From positions 1 to 64,000 of the forward strand of contig CACOPK010000004.1 in NCBI GenBank assembly GCA_902629075.1: 64,000 bases of DNA. Direction: 5' to 3'. Positions 1 through 11,903 of this stretch are shown in pieces. The position numbers and the translations under genes are program-made. Numbering within the stretch: the stretch's first letter is position 1; every line of letters starts with the position of its first letter. Origin of the DNA: an uncultured Pelagibacteraceae bacterium (GTDB taxonomy: Bacteria > Pseudomonadota > Alphaproteobacteria > Pelagibacterales > Pelagibacteraceae). The notes under the pieces are model-generated. The model searched no databases and was not told the origin of the DNA. It saw only the letters and a list, made by a program, of their open reading frames with translations.

Positions 1-1
1 T

Positions 2-685
2 AAAGTCTTAAAAAAAATAGACAGATTATCTTTGACAGATTTAGATGAGCGTAGAAGAAATAATATTTTTAGATTTCATAGAAATGACTACAAATTTAGC
101 AAAGATCAATTTGTATTTATTCATGTTCCAAAAACCGCAGGAAGTTCTGTAACAATTTATCTTGATGGCAAAATGGGAAATAAACTTTATAAGTGGGAAA
201 AATGGAGTCAACACCACCCGATATCCTTAATCTGTCCACCTAGTGAAAATTATAATTATATAACTTTTATGAGAGATCCTATAACAAGAGTTTTTTCTTA
301 TTATAATACTTCATTATTAAATAGTGTTACTGTTAGACATTCAATTGCAAAAAGAGGATTATCAGACTTATTAATTAATTGTTGGGAAGTTAGAAATTTA
401 TATTGCCAATATTTTAGTGGTTTTGTAAGAGAAAATGTAAACGAAGAAATATATGAAATAGCGAAAGAAAATTTAAAAAAATTTTATTTTATTGGTTTTT
501 TTGAAAATTTTGAAAATGATTTAAAATTATTAACAGAAAAACTTCAAATTAAGATGGATAAAATTCCCCATATAGCCATGTACTCAAAAGATAATTATAA
601 AAAACTTGATGAAAATTCATCAAAATTGATAGCAAACTATAATAGATTTGATATTCAGTTATTTAATGAATTTAAAAATAATTAG
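2..685 (+). CDS. Sulfotransferase-like protein, 5' end open at window edge
   Basis: The protein resembles the sulfotransferase family 2 group, which moves a sulfuryl group from PAPS to carbohydrate or other acceptors. About 30 residues after the first candidate start lies FIHVPKTAGSS, the 5'-phosphosulfate-binding loop of the family. Further on, FMRDPITRVFSYY matches the 3'-phosphate-binding RDP..R..S motif. The frame stays open to base 2, and the first in-frame start (TTG at 32) has no clear ribosome binding site, so the true start may lie outside the window. The acceptor is unknown. A cell-envelope or polysaccharide role is inference only. The next gene, gyrB, is 204 bases away and functionally unrelated. 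Confidence 0.7.
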   Translation, partial: KVLKKIDRLSLTDLDERRRNNIFRFHRNDYKFSKDQFVFIHVPKTAGSSVTIYLDGKMGNKLYKWEKWSQHHPISLICPPSENYNYITFMRDPITRVFSYYNTSLLNSVTVRHSIAKRGLSDLLINCWEVRNLYCQYFSGFVRENVNEEIYEIAKENLKKFYFIGFFENFENDLKLLTEKLQIKMDKIPHIAMYSKDNYKKLDENSSKLIANYNRFDIQLFNEFKNN

Positions 686-733
686 AGTAAACCACTTAAA
701 TAAATTCGAATCCTTATTAAAATACAAATTTAG

Positions 734-762
734 TTAGAAAAATTATGTATTAATCGTATAAT
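734..762 (+). promoter_or_regulatory. Candidate sigma-70 promoter upstream of gyrB
   Basis: A perfect TATAAT at 757-762 is preceded, after 17 bases, by TTAGAA at 734-739, which matches the -35 consensus at three of six positions. It lies 128 bases before the gyrB ATG. The DNA is so AT-rich that such matches arise by chance, so this is tentative. I saw nothing else structured in 686-889. Confidence 0.25.
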
Positions 763-877
763 TTCAAAAGTACATAAAAATTTTTTTTTTCATTAAATTA
801 GTATTGATTATCAAGGCTAATAGATCAAATCTAAATTAGCTTGTTTGTCAAAAATTTAAAAGATGCTATAAAATTAA

Positions 878-2941
<2,064 letters not shown>

Positions 2942-4222
2942 ATGGAGTTTTTAAATAATTCTAAAAATTATTCCTTAAATAGAAAGACTTATATCAATCT
3001 GAGATGGATAGCGATAATCGGTCAATTTATAGCAATTAATATATCAGGATTCGTTTTAAATTATGATTTTTCATTTATAAAAGCTAACTTAGTCGTATTG
3101 ATAGGAGCTATAAGCAATATATATTTAATAAGTTTTTATATAAAAAATTTATTATCAAATAGAACAGCCTTCATTTTTTTAATAATAGATATATTACAAT
3201 TAACTTTTCTTCTATATTTAACTGGTGGTATTTTAAATCCTTTCATTATATTTTTGATTATACCAAGTGTTTTTGCATCTTTGAGTTTAGAAAAAAAAAC
3301 AAATTTTGTGTTGATTTTTATTACACTAATTAGCATAATAATTCTTACTTTTTTTCATGAGGAAACATCATTACCGTTCCCATTAAAAGCATTTGTAGAT
3401 CAAAATTTCTATTATGCTATTCCAATTTCACTGATAATTGCATTAATTTTTTTAAACTTTTTTGCAATAATATTTGCTAACGAATCTAGATTGAGAAAAG
3501 ATGCATTAGATAAGATTCAACAATTAATAGCCAAAGAACATGAATTGGTCTCACTAGGAGGGCAAGCTGCTGCTGCAGCGCATTCTTTAGCTACACCACT
3601 ATCAACAATTAAAGTAATTACTCAAGAATTATCTAAATTATTAAAAGGTAATAAAGATATAGAAAAAGATATGATTTTACTTGGGGAACAAGTTGAAAGA
3701 TGTAATCAAATATTAAAAAAACTTACAATTAATCCTGAAATTGATGATGAATTTATAGATTATGATCTCACATTATCAAATTATATAAAAGAAATCATTA
3801 AATCCTTTGAAAGCATAAGTAAGAAAAAATTTTTTTTTCAAGACAATCAAAATACAAATCCAATTAAATTTAAAAGATCAGTAGAAATTATTTATGGATT
3901 AAGAAATTTTATTGGTAACGCAAATAAATTTGCTAAAGAAAAAATTTTTATTACTATAAATTCTGATAGTGAAACCACTGAGGTTATAATAGAAGATGAT
4001 GGATCAGGTTTTCCCAAAGATATTTTAGATAAAATTGGTGAACCTTATATTAGATCAAAAGAAAAAAATTATAAAAATAAATCAGGATTAGGTCTTGGTA
4101 TATTTATTGGTGGTACTTTACTTGAAAGAAATTATGCAAAAGTAACTTGTAGAAACTCAATTACTAGAAATGGTGCAGAAGTAATTATTAAATGGAATAA
4201 TCAAAACTTAATTGGTATTTAA
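2942..4222 (+). CDS. regB: RegB/PrrB-type redox sensor histidine kinase
   Basis: This membrane histidine kinase normally reads the quinone pool and phosphorylates RegA/PrrA to control respiration and energy genes. The first 180 residues hold about six hydrophobic segments. The family's quinone-linked heptapeptide appears as GGILNPF at residues 95-101. The H-box runs GGQAAAAAH with His214. Cys254 lies exactly 40 residues later, the spacing of R. capsulatus RegB His225 and redox-active Cys265. The ATPase domain shows an N-box ([11 protein letters not shown]), a G1 box (DDGSGFP) and [10 protein letters not shown]. The usual Glu after the histidine is Ser here. No regA lies nearby. The gene starts at the gyrB stop and overlaps cobT tail-to-tail by four bases. 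Confidence 0.88.
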   Translation: MEFLNNSKNYSLNRKTYINLRWIAIIGQFIAINISGFVLNYDFSFIKANLVVLIGAISNIYLISFYIKNLLSNRTAFIFLIIDILQLTFLLYLTGGILNPFIIFLIIPSVFASLSLEKKTNFVLIFITLISIIILTFFHEETSLPFPLKAFVDQNFYYAIPISLIIALIFLNFFAIIFANESRLRKDALDKIQQLIAKEHELVSLGGQAAAAAHSLATPLSTIKVITQELSKLLKGNKDIEKDMILLGEQVERCNQILKKLTINPEIDDEFIDYDLTLSNYIKEIIKSFESISKKKFFFQDNQNTNPIKFKRSVEIIYGLRNFIGNANKFAKEKIFITINSDSETTEVIIEDDGSGFPKDILDKIGEPYIRSKEKNYKNKSGLGLGIFIGGTLLERNYAKVTCRNSITRNGAEVIIKWNNQNLIGI

Positions 4223-6018
4223 TTTAATAATCTGTTATTTTTAAACAAGTTGCTTAGTTCTGCTATCATAACATCCCCTAATTCTTGTACGTCAGTAATT
4301 TTTATAGCTCTGCTGTAATACCTTGAAACATCATGACCTATGCCGATAGCTAATATTTCAACGTCCTCTTTGCTTTCAACAAATTTAACAACTTTTTTCA
4401 AATGTTTTTCTAAATAGTCGCCTGAATTAACTGAAAGCGTGGAATCATCTACAGGTGCACCGTCAGATATGACCATTAATATCTTTCTCTCCTCTTTTCT
4501 TCTTTTTAATCTATTGTATGCCCATAATATTGCTTCTCCATCAATATTTTCTTTAAGAATTCCCTCTTTCAACATAAGTCCTAAATTTTTTTTAGATTGA
4601 CGCCATTGACTATCAGCACTTTTATATATTATGTGTCTCAAGTCATTCAAACGACCTGGATTTTTAACTTTCCCATTTTTATTCCAGCTCTCTCTTGATT
4701 TTCCGCCTTTCCAGTTTTTTGTAGTAAATCCAAGTATTTCAACTTTTACAGAACATCTTTCCAAAGTTCTTGATAAAATATCTGCACAAAGTGCTGCAAT
4801 GGTTATTGGCCTTCCTCTCATTGAACCAGAGTTATCAATTAATAAACTTACAACTGTATCTTTGAATTCTAAATCTTTTTCTTTTTTAAATGATAGTGAA
4901 TTATAAGGATCAATAATTATTCTTGGTAATTTCGAACTATCTAGTAACCCTTCCTCTAAATCAAAATCCCAAGATCTATTTTGTTTTGCCATAAGCTGTC
5001 TTTGAAGTTTATTAGCCAACTTTATAATTAGATCTTTAAAATTAATTAATTGCTGATCTAAATTTTTTCTAAGTTTTAATATTTCTTCAGCTTCTTCAAG
5101 ATTTTCAGCTTTTTCAATTTCATCAAACTGCCGGGTAAAAATTTTATAATCTTTTTCACTTTTTATTTCATTAAGTTTTTGGACAATATTTTCTGAACTT
5201 TGCTGGTCACTTTCTGTATCGAAAAGTTGCTCTTCCATCCTAAATTCACTCATATCTAGATCAGTGTCAGATACTGATTGCTCCTCTGTCTCTTTTTGTT
5301 CCTGGTTTTCATTTGTTTCGTCGCTTGAATCTGCACCCTGTTGATTATTTTGATCATTTTCTTGCTTATTTTCATCATTTTCTTCTTCATCTTCCTTTTC
5401 CAAAAAATCTAATTCCTTTAAAATTTCATTAAATTTGGAGCTATATAGTTCTTGATTATCTAAGTTATTTTTTAAATAATTAATATGTTTACCAAAAATA
5501 TTTTTGAATTCATCTTCCCAAAATTGCAAGATTTTTTCACACAAAGGATTTGGCTCAATTTTCATAAAATGTTTTAGCATATAAATTTCAAATGCCTCAG
5601 TTATATTTGTATCTTTTTTACTTTTAAGCTGATCTTTTCTTTTTAGACTAATTTTATACTTATAATTATCAGTTATATTTCTTGATATACCCCTTAACAT
5701 TTTTGTTCCCAATTTTTCATATCTTATTTTTTCAGAGACATTATAAAGAGATTTTAGTGTAGGTTTTAAGGGTTGATTTTTAATAAATATTTTCTTATTT
5801 GAAAATTTTCTCTTTAAAGCCTCTGAATCTGTTTCAGCTCTTAATTTTAAAAAATCATACTTGTTATTTAAATTATCTAATTCGAAAAAATTATAGTTTT
5901 TTGAACTATTGTTTTTTTGTTCTAAACTTGAATTAGAGTTAAAATCTTCAGAAATAGCTTTAACAGTAGAGATAAGTGCTTGTCTAAATTTCTCTTTTAA
6001 ATTTTCGTCTTTTTTCAT
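4219..6018 (-). CDS. cobT: Cobaltochelatase subunit CobT
   Basis: CobT is the von Willebrand A partner of the CobN-CobS-CobT chelatase, which inserts cobalt into hydrogenobyrinate diamide in aerobic cobalamin synthesis. The C-terminal VWA domain carries the metal-site motif DNSGSM near residue 393 and [10 protein letters not shown] further on. A highly acidic Glu/Asp/Gln-rich linker around residues 210-270 is typical of CobT and of the related Mg-chelatase D subunit. The length of 599 fits the family. cobS lies immediately upstream with no gap. No cobN or other cobalamin synthesis gene is visible, so the substrate cannot be confirmed. Confidence 0.88.
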   Translation of the reverse strand: MKKDENLKEKFRQALISTVKAISEDFNSNSSLEQKNNSSKNYNFFELDNLNNKYDFLKLRAETDSEALKRKFSNKKIFIKNQPLKPTLKSLYNVSEKIRYEKLGTKMLRGISRNITDNYKYKISLKRKDQLKSKKDTNITEAFEIYMLKHFMKIEPNPLCEKILQFWEDEFKNIFGKHINYLKNNLDNQELYSSKFNEILKELDFLEKEDEEENDENKQENDQNNQQGADSSDETNENQEQKETEEQSVSDTDLDMSEFRMEEQLFDTESDQQSSENIVQKLNEIKSEKDYKIFTRQFDEIEKAENLEEAEEILKLRKNLDQQLINFKDLIIKLANKLQRQLMAKQNRSWDFDLEEGLLDSSKLPRIIIDPYNSLSFKKEKDLEFKDTVVSLLIDNSGSMRGRPITIAALCADILSRTLERCSVKVEILGFTTKNWKGGKSRESWNKNGKVKNPGRLNDLRHIIYKSADSQWRQSKKNLGLMLKEGILKENIDGEAILWAYNRLKRRKEERKILMVISDGAPVDDSTLSVNSGDYLEKHLKKVVKFVESKEDVEILAIGIGHDVSRYYSRAIKITDVQELGDVMIAELSNLFKNNRLLN

Positions 6019-6993
6019 CTAAATCTGTATATTTACCAAGGACTCTGGAAGGTCTTCTCCGAAACATCTTTGATAATATTCAGCTATAGTATTTTTTTCA
6101 ACATCATCACATTTATTTAAAAAAGTTACTCTAAATGAATATCCTACATCTTTAAAGATTTGACTATTTTCAGCCCAATGAATAACGGTTCTTGGACTCA
6201 TCACTGTAGATATGTCGCCAGCAATAAATCCTTTTCTTGTTAATGTTGCTACTTTAATCATGTTAGCAATAGTTTCCTTACCCTTGTTATTATTCATATT
6301 CTTATTTTTTGATAAAACTATATCCATCTCTTTTTCTAATTCTAAATAGTTAAGAGTAGCAACAATATTCCATCTATCCATTTGACCTTGGTTAATTTGT
6401 TGAGTTCCATGATACAAGCCGCTTGTGTCTCCTAAACCGATTGTATTGGATGTTGCAAACAATCTGAAATATTTATTTTGTTTTAATACTTTATTCTTAT
6501 CTAATAATGTAAAACTTCCTTCAGACTCCAAAACTCTTTGGATAACAAACATGACATCTGGTCTACCCGCATCATATTCATCAAAAACGAGTGCAACAGG
6601 ATTTTGTATAGACCATGGCAATATACCTTCTTTAAATTCAGTTACTTGCTTACCATCTTTTATTACAATTGAGTCTTTTCCAATTAAGTCAATTCTACTT
6701 ATGTGACTATCTAAATTTACTCGAATACATGGCCAGTTTAACCTAGCTGCAATCTGCTCTATATGCGTAGACTTTCCAGTTCCATGGTACCCTTGAATCA
6801 AAACTCTTTTATTAAAAGAAAAACCTGACAAAATTGCTAAAGTAGTATCTCTATCAAATTTGTATCCTTTATCAATTTCTGGAACAAATTCCACTTTTTT
6901 TGAAAAACCCTCTATTTCCATATCACTTTCAATTCCAAAAGTTTGTTTAACTGAAAGTTTTATATCTGGTGCAATGTTAATATTTGGTATCAA
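6019..6993 (-). CDS. cobS: Cobaltochelatase AAA+ ATPase subunit CobS
   Basis: CobS is the AAA+ ATPase that drives CobN together with CobT. It shows Walker A GYHGTGKS near residue 67, Walker [11 protein letters not shown] near residue 132 and the sensor segment [19 protein letters not shown]. The N-terminal stretch and the 324-residue length match alphaproteobacterial CobS closely. The gene abuts cobT. Its start overlaps the end of the J-domain gene by 17 bases, so the three genes are probably transcribed together. The function may be broader than cobalamin synthesis, since no other cob genes are visible. Confidence 0.92.
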   Translation of the reverse strand: MIPNINIAPDIKLSVKQTFGIESDMEIEGFSKKVEFVPEIDKGYKFDRDTTLAILSGFSFNKRVLIQGYHGTGKSTHIEQIAARLNWPCIRVNLDSHISRIDLIGKDSIVIKDGKQVTEFKEGILPWSIQNPVALVFDEYDAGRPDVMFVIQRVLESEGSFTLLDKNKVLKQNKYFRLFATSNTIGLGDTSGLYHGTQQINQGQMDRWNIVATLNYLELEKEMDIVLSKNKNMNNNKGKETIANMIKVATLTRKGFIAGDISTVMSPRTVIHWAENSQIFKDVGYSFRVTFLNKCDDVEKNTIAEYYQRCFGEDLPESLVNIQI

Positions 6994-7510
6994 TTTTTCC
7001 TCTATAAGTATTTTTAAGTTGAGTATAAGCCAAAGTTATCACTTTAAGCTTTTCCTCAAATTTTTTGTTTCCAGCATTCATATCAGGGTGAAATTTTTTC
7101 ACAAGCTTTTTAAATTTTTCTTGTATTTTTTTCCACTCTATACCAGCAGGCATATCCAAAATAGTAAAAGCTTGAAAATCTTGGCTATTAAATCTGAATT
7201 TTTTCATATGATCTAAATTTTCAAAATTTTTAAATTTATGAGCCTCATCTTTTAAGGCATTATTCCAAAGTATTTTAAAAAAATTATCAGAGGAACTAAA
7301 ACTTTGAGTTGGTTTATGCCATATCATATCAGATTTAATAAAATCTATAATTTGTTGGTCATTCATACCAGAAAAGTAATTCCAATTTTTGTTAAATTCT
7401 TTAACATGTTCTAAGCAAAGCATTCTATATTTTTTGCTATTATCTTTTTCAATTGGAGCTTTAAACTCGCCAAAATTATTACAATTATCCCATTCACAAA
7501 TTGTTTTCAT
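6977..7510 (-). CDS. J-domain co-chaperone-like protein upstream of cobS
   Basis: A C-terminal J domain starts near residue 115 and has the HPD triad at about 139-141 within [10 protein letters not shown]. That triad is the signature for stimulating DnaK-type Hsp70 ATPase. The N-terminal 110 residues contain Cys-bearing segments ([16 protein letters not shown] and MLCLEH) that may bind metal, which is inference. There is no Gly/Phe linker or DnaJ zinc-finger domain, so it is not DnaJ itself. Alphaproteobacteria often keep such a gene next to cobS and bolA. A role in assembling the CobS-CobT complex is possible but unproven. Confidence 0.82.
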   Translation of the reverse strand: MKTICEWDNCNNFGEFKAPIEKDNSKKYRMLCLEHVKEFNKNWNYFSGMNDQQIIDFIKSDMIWHKPTQSFSSSDNFFKILWNNALKDEAHKFKNFENLDHMKKFRFNSQDFQAFTILDMPAGIEWKKIQEKFKKLVKKFHPDMNAGNKKFEEKLKVITLAYTQLKNTYRGKIDTKY

Positions 7511-7535
7511 AATTAATTAATTTATAATACTAAAT

Positions 7536-7796
7536 ATGGATATAAATAATTTAATTGATAATATCAAAGCAAAATTATTAAAAAATAATTTAATTGAAAA
7601 TGTAATTGTGGAAGATAAAACATATCTTCATAAAAAACACAAATCTCATGACAAAAGTAAGTTCCACATAAAACTAACTATCTTTTCAAACAATCTCAAG
7701 AAAGTAAGTAAAATTGAGGCTTCGAAAGAAATTCATAAAATTTTAAAAGATGAAATAAAAGTATATATTCACTCAATACAAATTTTATTTCAGTAA
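7536..7796 (+). CDS. bolA: BolA family protein
   Basis: This small protein of 86 residues has the BolA fold pattern: an N-terminal helix (IDNIKAKLL), the strand VIVEDKTYLHKKHK, a central strand FHIKLTIFS, and a helix leading to the conserved His in VYIHSIQI. BolA proteins partner with monothiol glutaredoxins in iron-sulfur cluster trafficking. It diverges from the J-domain gene with only 25 bases between the start codons. It overlaps aroB tail-to-tail by 12 bases. The conserved Arg-His segment of many BolA proteins is not obvious here. Confidence 0.85.
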   Translation: MDINNLIDNIKAKLLKNNLIENVIVEDKTYLHKKHKSHDKSKFHIKLTIFSNNLKKVSKIEASKEIHKILKDEIKVYIHSIQILFQ

Positions 7797-8882
7797 TTCT
7801 GATGCAATAAATTTTTTTATTCTAAATTTATCAAACTGATTATTGATGTTTACACTTCCTATTTTATCCAAAGTTATTATATTAATATTCTTGGAATAAT
7901 TTTTTTTATCCGATATCATAAAACTTATAATGTTATTTAAATCTTTCTTATTAAAAAGTTTCTTTAAATTAGTAAATTTTAATTTTGATAAATGAGACAG
8001 TATAAGTAGATATTCACTGTTATTTAATTTTTTTAACTTTCTACTTAATTTTGCTGCTGATAAAATTCCATATAGGACTGCTTCTCCATGATTCAATTTA
8101 TTTGAATAATTTAATGAAGCTTCATACGCATGCCCAAATGTATGACCTAAATTTAAACTTTTTCTTAAATCTGCTTCATTTTCATCTCTCTCCACAACAA
8201 TTTTTTTAATTTTTAAGCTTTCCAAAATCGCTTTTTGAATGAATTTTTTTTTTAATTTCAAAATATTATTTAGATTATTATTTAAAAATAAAAATAATTT
8301 TTTATTTTTTATTAATGAATGTTTAAAAATTTCAGCATATCCACAAATGATTTCCCTTTTAGGCAAAGTTTCTAATAATTTTATATCAGAAATAACTATA
8401 TCGGGTTGATAAAATGATCCAATTAAATTCTTGCCATATTTATTATTTACTCCAGTCTTTCCCCCGATCGATGAGTCAACTTGAGATAAAAGAGTTGATG
8501 GTATATTAATAAATTTTAATCCTCTTTTATAAACACTTGCAGCAAACCCAGCAACATCCCCTGTTATACCTCCTCCTATACATAGTATTGCATCATTTCT
8601 TGAAAAATTACTTTCATATAATTTATTCAAAATTGAATAAACACTATTTATATTTTTATTTTTTTCCGAGGCATTAAATGAATAAACTAATTTTTTTTTT
8701 GATTTTATTTTAGAATTAATCCTTCTAATAAAAAGTTTTGGAATTTTTTTGTCATAAATTATTAAAGATTTTTCAAAACTTAGATTTTCTTCTAATAATA
8801 TTTTTTCTATTTTATTAATTATATTGTAGCCAATATAAATGTTATAATTTTTACTTTTTGTTTTAATTCGTAAAATTTTCAT
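7785..8882 (-). CDS. aroB: 3-dehydroquinate synthase
   Basis: AroB converts DAHP to 3-dehydroquinate, the second step of the shikimate pathway, using NAD and a divalent metal. The NAD/phosphate-binding stretch GGGITGDVAGFAAS is present. It is followed by IPSTLLSQVDSSIGGKTGVN, a near-invariant family segment. The metal-binding histidines lie in LNLGHTFGHAYEA near residue 245 and in LNHGEAVLYG. The length of 365 is normal. Its start overlaps the aroK end by 20 bases, giving the common aroK-aroB pair. Confidence 0.95.
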   Translation of the reverse strand: MKILRIKTKSKNYNIYIGYNIINKIEKILLEENLSFEKSLIIYDKKIPKLFIRRINSKIKSKKKLVYSFNASEKNKNINSVYSILNKLYESNFSRNDAILCIGGGITGDVAGFAASVYKRGLKFINIPSTLLSQVDSSIGGKTGVNNKYGKNLIGSFYQPDIVISDIKLLETLPKREIICGYAEIFKHSLIKNKKLFLFLNNNLNNILKLKKKFIQKAILESLKIKKIVVERDENEADLRKSLNLGHTFGHAYEASLNYSNKLNHGEAVLYGILSAAKLSRKLKKLNNSEYLLILSHLSKLKFTNLKKLFNKKDLNNIISFMISDKKNYSKNINIITLDKIGSVNINNQFDKFRIKKFIASELLK

Positions 8883-9384
8883 TTTTAATTATTTTTGATA
8901 TTTGTTTTATAATTTCATTTTTATTTTTTTTTTCACAGTTTATCTTAAAATCTGATAATTTATAAAACTTAACCCTCTCTTTATAAAGATTAATAAGTTC
9001 TTTATTGTTTAATTTAAGAGCCAACGGTCTTCGTTTATTTTTTGATATTCTATCTAAAATTGTCTTTATTTTCCAGTTAAGCCAAAATGAATAACTATTT
9101 TTAGTTATTTTTTTTCTTATTTTATCATTTAAAAAAGCACCTCCACCAATAGAGATTATAGTTTTATTTTTATCTAACATTATTAAGGATATTTTTTCTT
9201 CTAATTTTCTGAAGTATAACTCTCCTTTATTTTCGAAAATAGTAGTTATTTTTTCGTTTTCATATTTTTCAATCTCCGAGTCAATATCTATAAATTCATA
9301 TTTCAATTTTTTTGCTAGTTTAAAACCAATAGTGGTTTTGCCAGCAGCCATCATACCAATTAATACTATATTTTTTTTAAGCAT
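8863..9384 (-). CDS. aroK: Shikimate kinase
   Basis: This enzyme phosphorylates shikimate at the 3-hydroxyl with ATP. Walker A GMMAAGKTTIG sits at residues 10-20. The substrate-binding Asp follows in FIDIDSEIE, Arg in GELYFRKLEE, and the glycine loop is IGGGAF. Lid residues are in NKRRPLA. The 173-residue length is typical. It is the first gene of the aroK-aroB pair, and 52 bases separate it from the divergent small membrane protein gene. Confidence 0.94.
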   Translation of the reverse strand: MLKKNIVLIGMMAAGKTTIGFKLAKKLKYEFIDIDSEIEKYENEKITTIFENKGELYFRKLEEKISLIMLDKNKTIISIGGGAFLNDKIRKKITKNSYSFWLNWKIKTILDRISKNKRRPLALKLNNKELINLYKERVKFYKLSDFKINCEKKNKNEIIKQISKIIKNENFTN

Positions 9385-9436
9385 TTATTATTGAAAAAAC
9401 ATAAATATGTCTTATTTCTAAACTAATTAAACATTT

Positions 9437-9622
9437 ATGGAATTTCAAAGAAAAAATAATAACTCAATTATTGGCAAGATGCGAGGCCCGATAGTTAAAA
9501 TAACATTTATTCTTATAATTTTAATAGGTTTTATATACGCTTTAGGGTCAATAGATTTTCCTGCCCCTAATAAGAAAATTGAAAAGATTATACCTAATGA
9601 AAATTTCAAAATTGTTAAATAA
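9437..9622 (+). CDS. Small single-span membrane protein, unknown function
   Basis: I do not recognise this 61-residue protein. It has a basic N-terminus, one hydrophobic helix (VKITFILIILIGFIYALG, about residues 20-37) and a short Pro/Lys-rich tail, consistent with an N-in membrane anchor. It overlaps the start region of the following exported protein by 26 bases, so the two are probably translated together. Its position between aroK and the def-fmt-truA cluster gives no firm clue. Confidence 0.6.
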   Translation: MEFQRKNNNSIIGKMRGPIVKITFILIILIGFIYALGSIDFPAPNKKIEKIIPNENFKIVK

Positions 9623-11363
9623 AAAAATTTTAGTATTTTTTTTATTTTTTATTTTCTTTAGTTATTCATTTGGAAATGAACCTGCCGATATATGGAATAT
9701 AGATAAAACTAAAGTTGAAACAGAAAATGATGTTAAAAATGAAACTTTATCTTCTAGTGAAATTTCAGAAGAAAATATATCAGTATACGACTTAAATAAC
9801 CAAAATAATGAAAATAATAAATCTCAAATTTTTCAGGAAAATAACTTAGAAAATGATATTTCTTTATATGGATTATATGATCCAGATGAAAATAATTTGT
9901 CAATTGAAATGTGGAAAGAGTCAGACGGTGAAGAAATAAAAAAAATATTCAATAAAATATTTTCTCAAAATTTATCCAAAGACTCATTAGATCTACTTCA
10001 AACAATTCTTTTAACAAATGCAAATACTCCTTTAGACAATATTACAAAAGAAGAATTCTATAATATCCAGACAAAGTTTCTTATAAAAAAAAACGATTTA
10101 GACTTAATCAAATTATTTTTAGAAAAAAATCCTGAGTTTTATTTAAAAGACGATTTGGTAGTATATTATTCAAATTATTATCTAGCTGAAGCAAATATAG
10201 AGAAAAGTTGTGAAATATTTGAATCTTTAGGAGACGTAACTTTGAATAATAATTATGCATCAAAACTAAAAATTTATTGTTTAGTAAATTCTAATAAAAT
10301 AGATCAAGCTTTATTAATTTATGATTTAAAAAAAGAAATGGGTTTGAAAGATGATTTTTTTGAAAATAAAATATTTAAACTAATTGGATTTGAGGAAGAA
10401 AGTAATCAAATATCTGATAAAAATTTATTATATTTACATCTATCCCACAGAACAGTTGAGAACTTTGAGTATATTCCTAGCGAGAATACCTCCAAGTATG
10501 TTTGGAAATACCTTTCATCAGCTAATTTACTGGAAAAAGTTGAGAATATAGATTTAGAAGATATTAAAAAAATAAACTTAATTGAAAAAGCTGTTCATGA
10601 AGGTAATTATGATGAAAGCGATTTATTTAGTTTATACACAAGATATCAATTTAATTTTAATCAATTACTATCTGCAAAAGAAAACTACAAAACTCTTGAT
10701 AAATCCAGCCAAAGAGCATTGATATACCAAAAAATGTTATTAACATCTGAAACAAATGAAAAGTTATATTTGGCAAGGTTGTTAAAAAATTTATTTGAAA
10801 CAGATGAATTGGGAAATGCTTTTAAACATGAGTTATCCAAAACTCTTTTATCTCTTGAAGAAACTAAAATAACTTCAGATTTAATTTCATTTTATGAGAG
10901 TAATTTAATTAATCAAGAAATTGAATTAAAAAAAATAAAGTTCAATAATAAAATAATTCATCAATCTAAATTGCTAAATTATTTTGTAGAGAAAAAAGAT
11001 ATTACCAAAATAGAAAAAGAGGCAAATGACTTATTAAAAAATATTCTCAAGGACAAAAAATATATAATAACCACAAATGATGAAATATTATTGGAATCAC
11101 TAAAATATGATGGAATAAAAATATCTAAAAAATATTTAGATCGATATTCCTCAACAGCAAATATCCCAGCTGATATACAAGCAAAAATTAATAATAGAGA
11201 TTTGGGGTTAATTTTGTTAAGAATAGTAGAAATTATAGGTGAAGATAAATTAGAAAATCTAGGATCAGAAACTTTAAACTTTATATTAATAACGCTAAAT
11301 CAACTAGACCTTGATACAATTCGAAATAAAATTATTTTAAAAACTTTACCAATCAGGGTATAA
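9597..11363 (+). CDS. Exported helical protein of unknown function
   Basis: The chosen start is ATG at 9597, not the upstream in-frame TTG at 9579, because it directly precedes a clean signal peptide: KISKLLNKK, then ILVFFLFFIFFSYSFG. The mature part of about 565 residues begins with an acidic Asn/Glu-rich segment and continues as mostly helical sequence with repeated Leu/Lys/Glu heptad character. I see no catalytic motif. It could be a periplasmic scaffold or repeat protein. It lies between aroK and def and is followed by def after 12 bases, so it may be transcribed with def-fmt-truA. Confidence 0.7.
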   Translation: MKISKLLNKKILVFFLFFIFFSYSFGNEPADIWNIDKTKVETENDVKNETLSSSEISEENISVYDLNNQNNENNKSQIFQENNLENDISLYGLYDPDENNLSIEMWKESDGEEIKKIFNKIFSQNLSKDSLDLLQTILLTNANTPLDNITKEEFYNIQTKFLIKKNDLDLIKLFLEKNPEFYLKDDLVVYYSNYYLAEANIEKSCEIFESLGDVTLNNNYASKLKIYCLVNSNKIDQALLIYDLKKEMGLKDDFFENKIFKLIGFEEESNQISDKNLLYLHLSHRTVENFEYIPSENTSKYVWKYLSSANLLEKVENIDLEDIKKINLIEKAVHEGNYDESDLFSLYTRYQFNFNQLLSAKENYKTLDKSSQRALIYQKMLLTSETNEKLYLARLLKNLFETDELGNAFKHELSKTLLSLEETKITSDLISFYESNLINQEIELKKIKFNNKIIHQSKLLNYFVEKKDITKIEKEANDLLKNILKDKKYIITTNDEILLESLKYDGIKISKKYLDRYSSTANIPADIQAKINNRDLGLILLRIVEIIGEDKLENLGSETLNFILITLNQLDLDTIRNKIILKTLPIRV

Positions 11364-11375
11364 ATCTATAAAAGT

Positions 11376-11900
11376 ATGGCTTTAAAAGAAATATTGACTG
11401 AACCAAACAAAATTTTGCGACAAGTTTCAAAGCCTGTTGTAAAAGTCACAAAAGATGAGCAGATATTAATGGATGATATGCTAGAGACTATGTATCACGC
11501 AAACGGCATTGGTTTAGCTGCAATTCAAATCGGTATTCCAAAAAGAATAATTGTTATGGACATCGCAAAGAAAGATGAAAAGAAAAGACCTATGTATTTT
11601 GTAAACCCTATAATTAAAAATAAAAATAAAGATTTATCGACATATGAGGAAGGATGCTTGTCAGTGCCAAATCAATTTGCTGAAGTTGATAGACCAGCTA
11701 CATGCGAAGTCGAATACTTAGATTACAGTGGAGAAAAAAAATTATTAAAAGCTACTGGATTATTAGCAACATGCATACAACATGAAATGGATCATTTAGA
11801 AGGAATATTATTTATTGATTATCTCTCAAAATTAAAAAAATCAATGATAATTAAAAAATTATCTAAGCAGAAAAAAAGTTCTGAAACCTTAGTGATTTAA
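11376..11900 (+). CDS. def: Peptide deformylase
   Basis: Def removes the formyl group from nascent N-terminal methionine using Fe or Zn. All three family motifs are present: GIGLAAIQIG at about residue 43, EEGCLSVP near 90 with the metal-binding Cys, and HEMDH at about 136 with two His ligands and the catalytic Glu. The 174-residue length is standard. It sits three bases upstream of fmt, the enzyme that adds the same formyl group, which is a classic pairing. Confidence 0.97.
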   Translation: MALKEILTEPNKILRQVSKPVVKVTKDEQILMDDMLETMYHANGIGLAAIQIGIPKRIIVMDIAKKDEKKRPMYFVNPIIKNKNKDLSTYEEGCLSVPNQFAEVDRPATCEVEYLDYSGEKKLLKATGLLATCIQHEMDHLEGILFIDYLSKLKKSMIIKKLSKQKKSSETLVI

Positions 11901-11903
11901 TTC

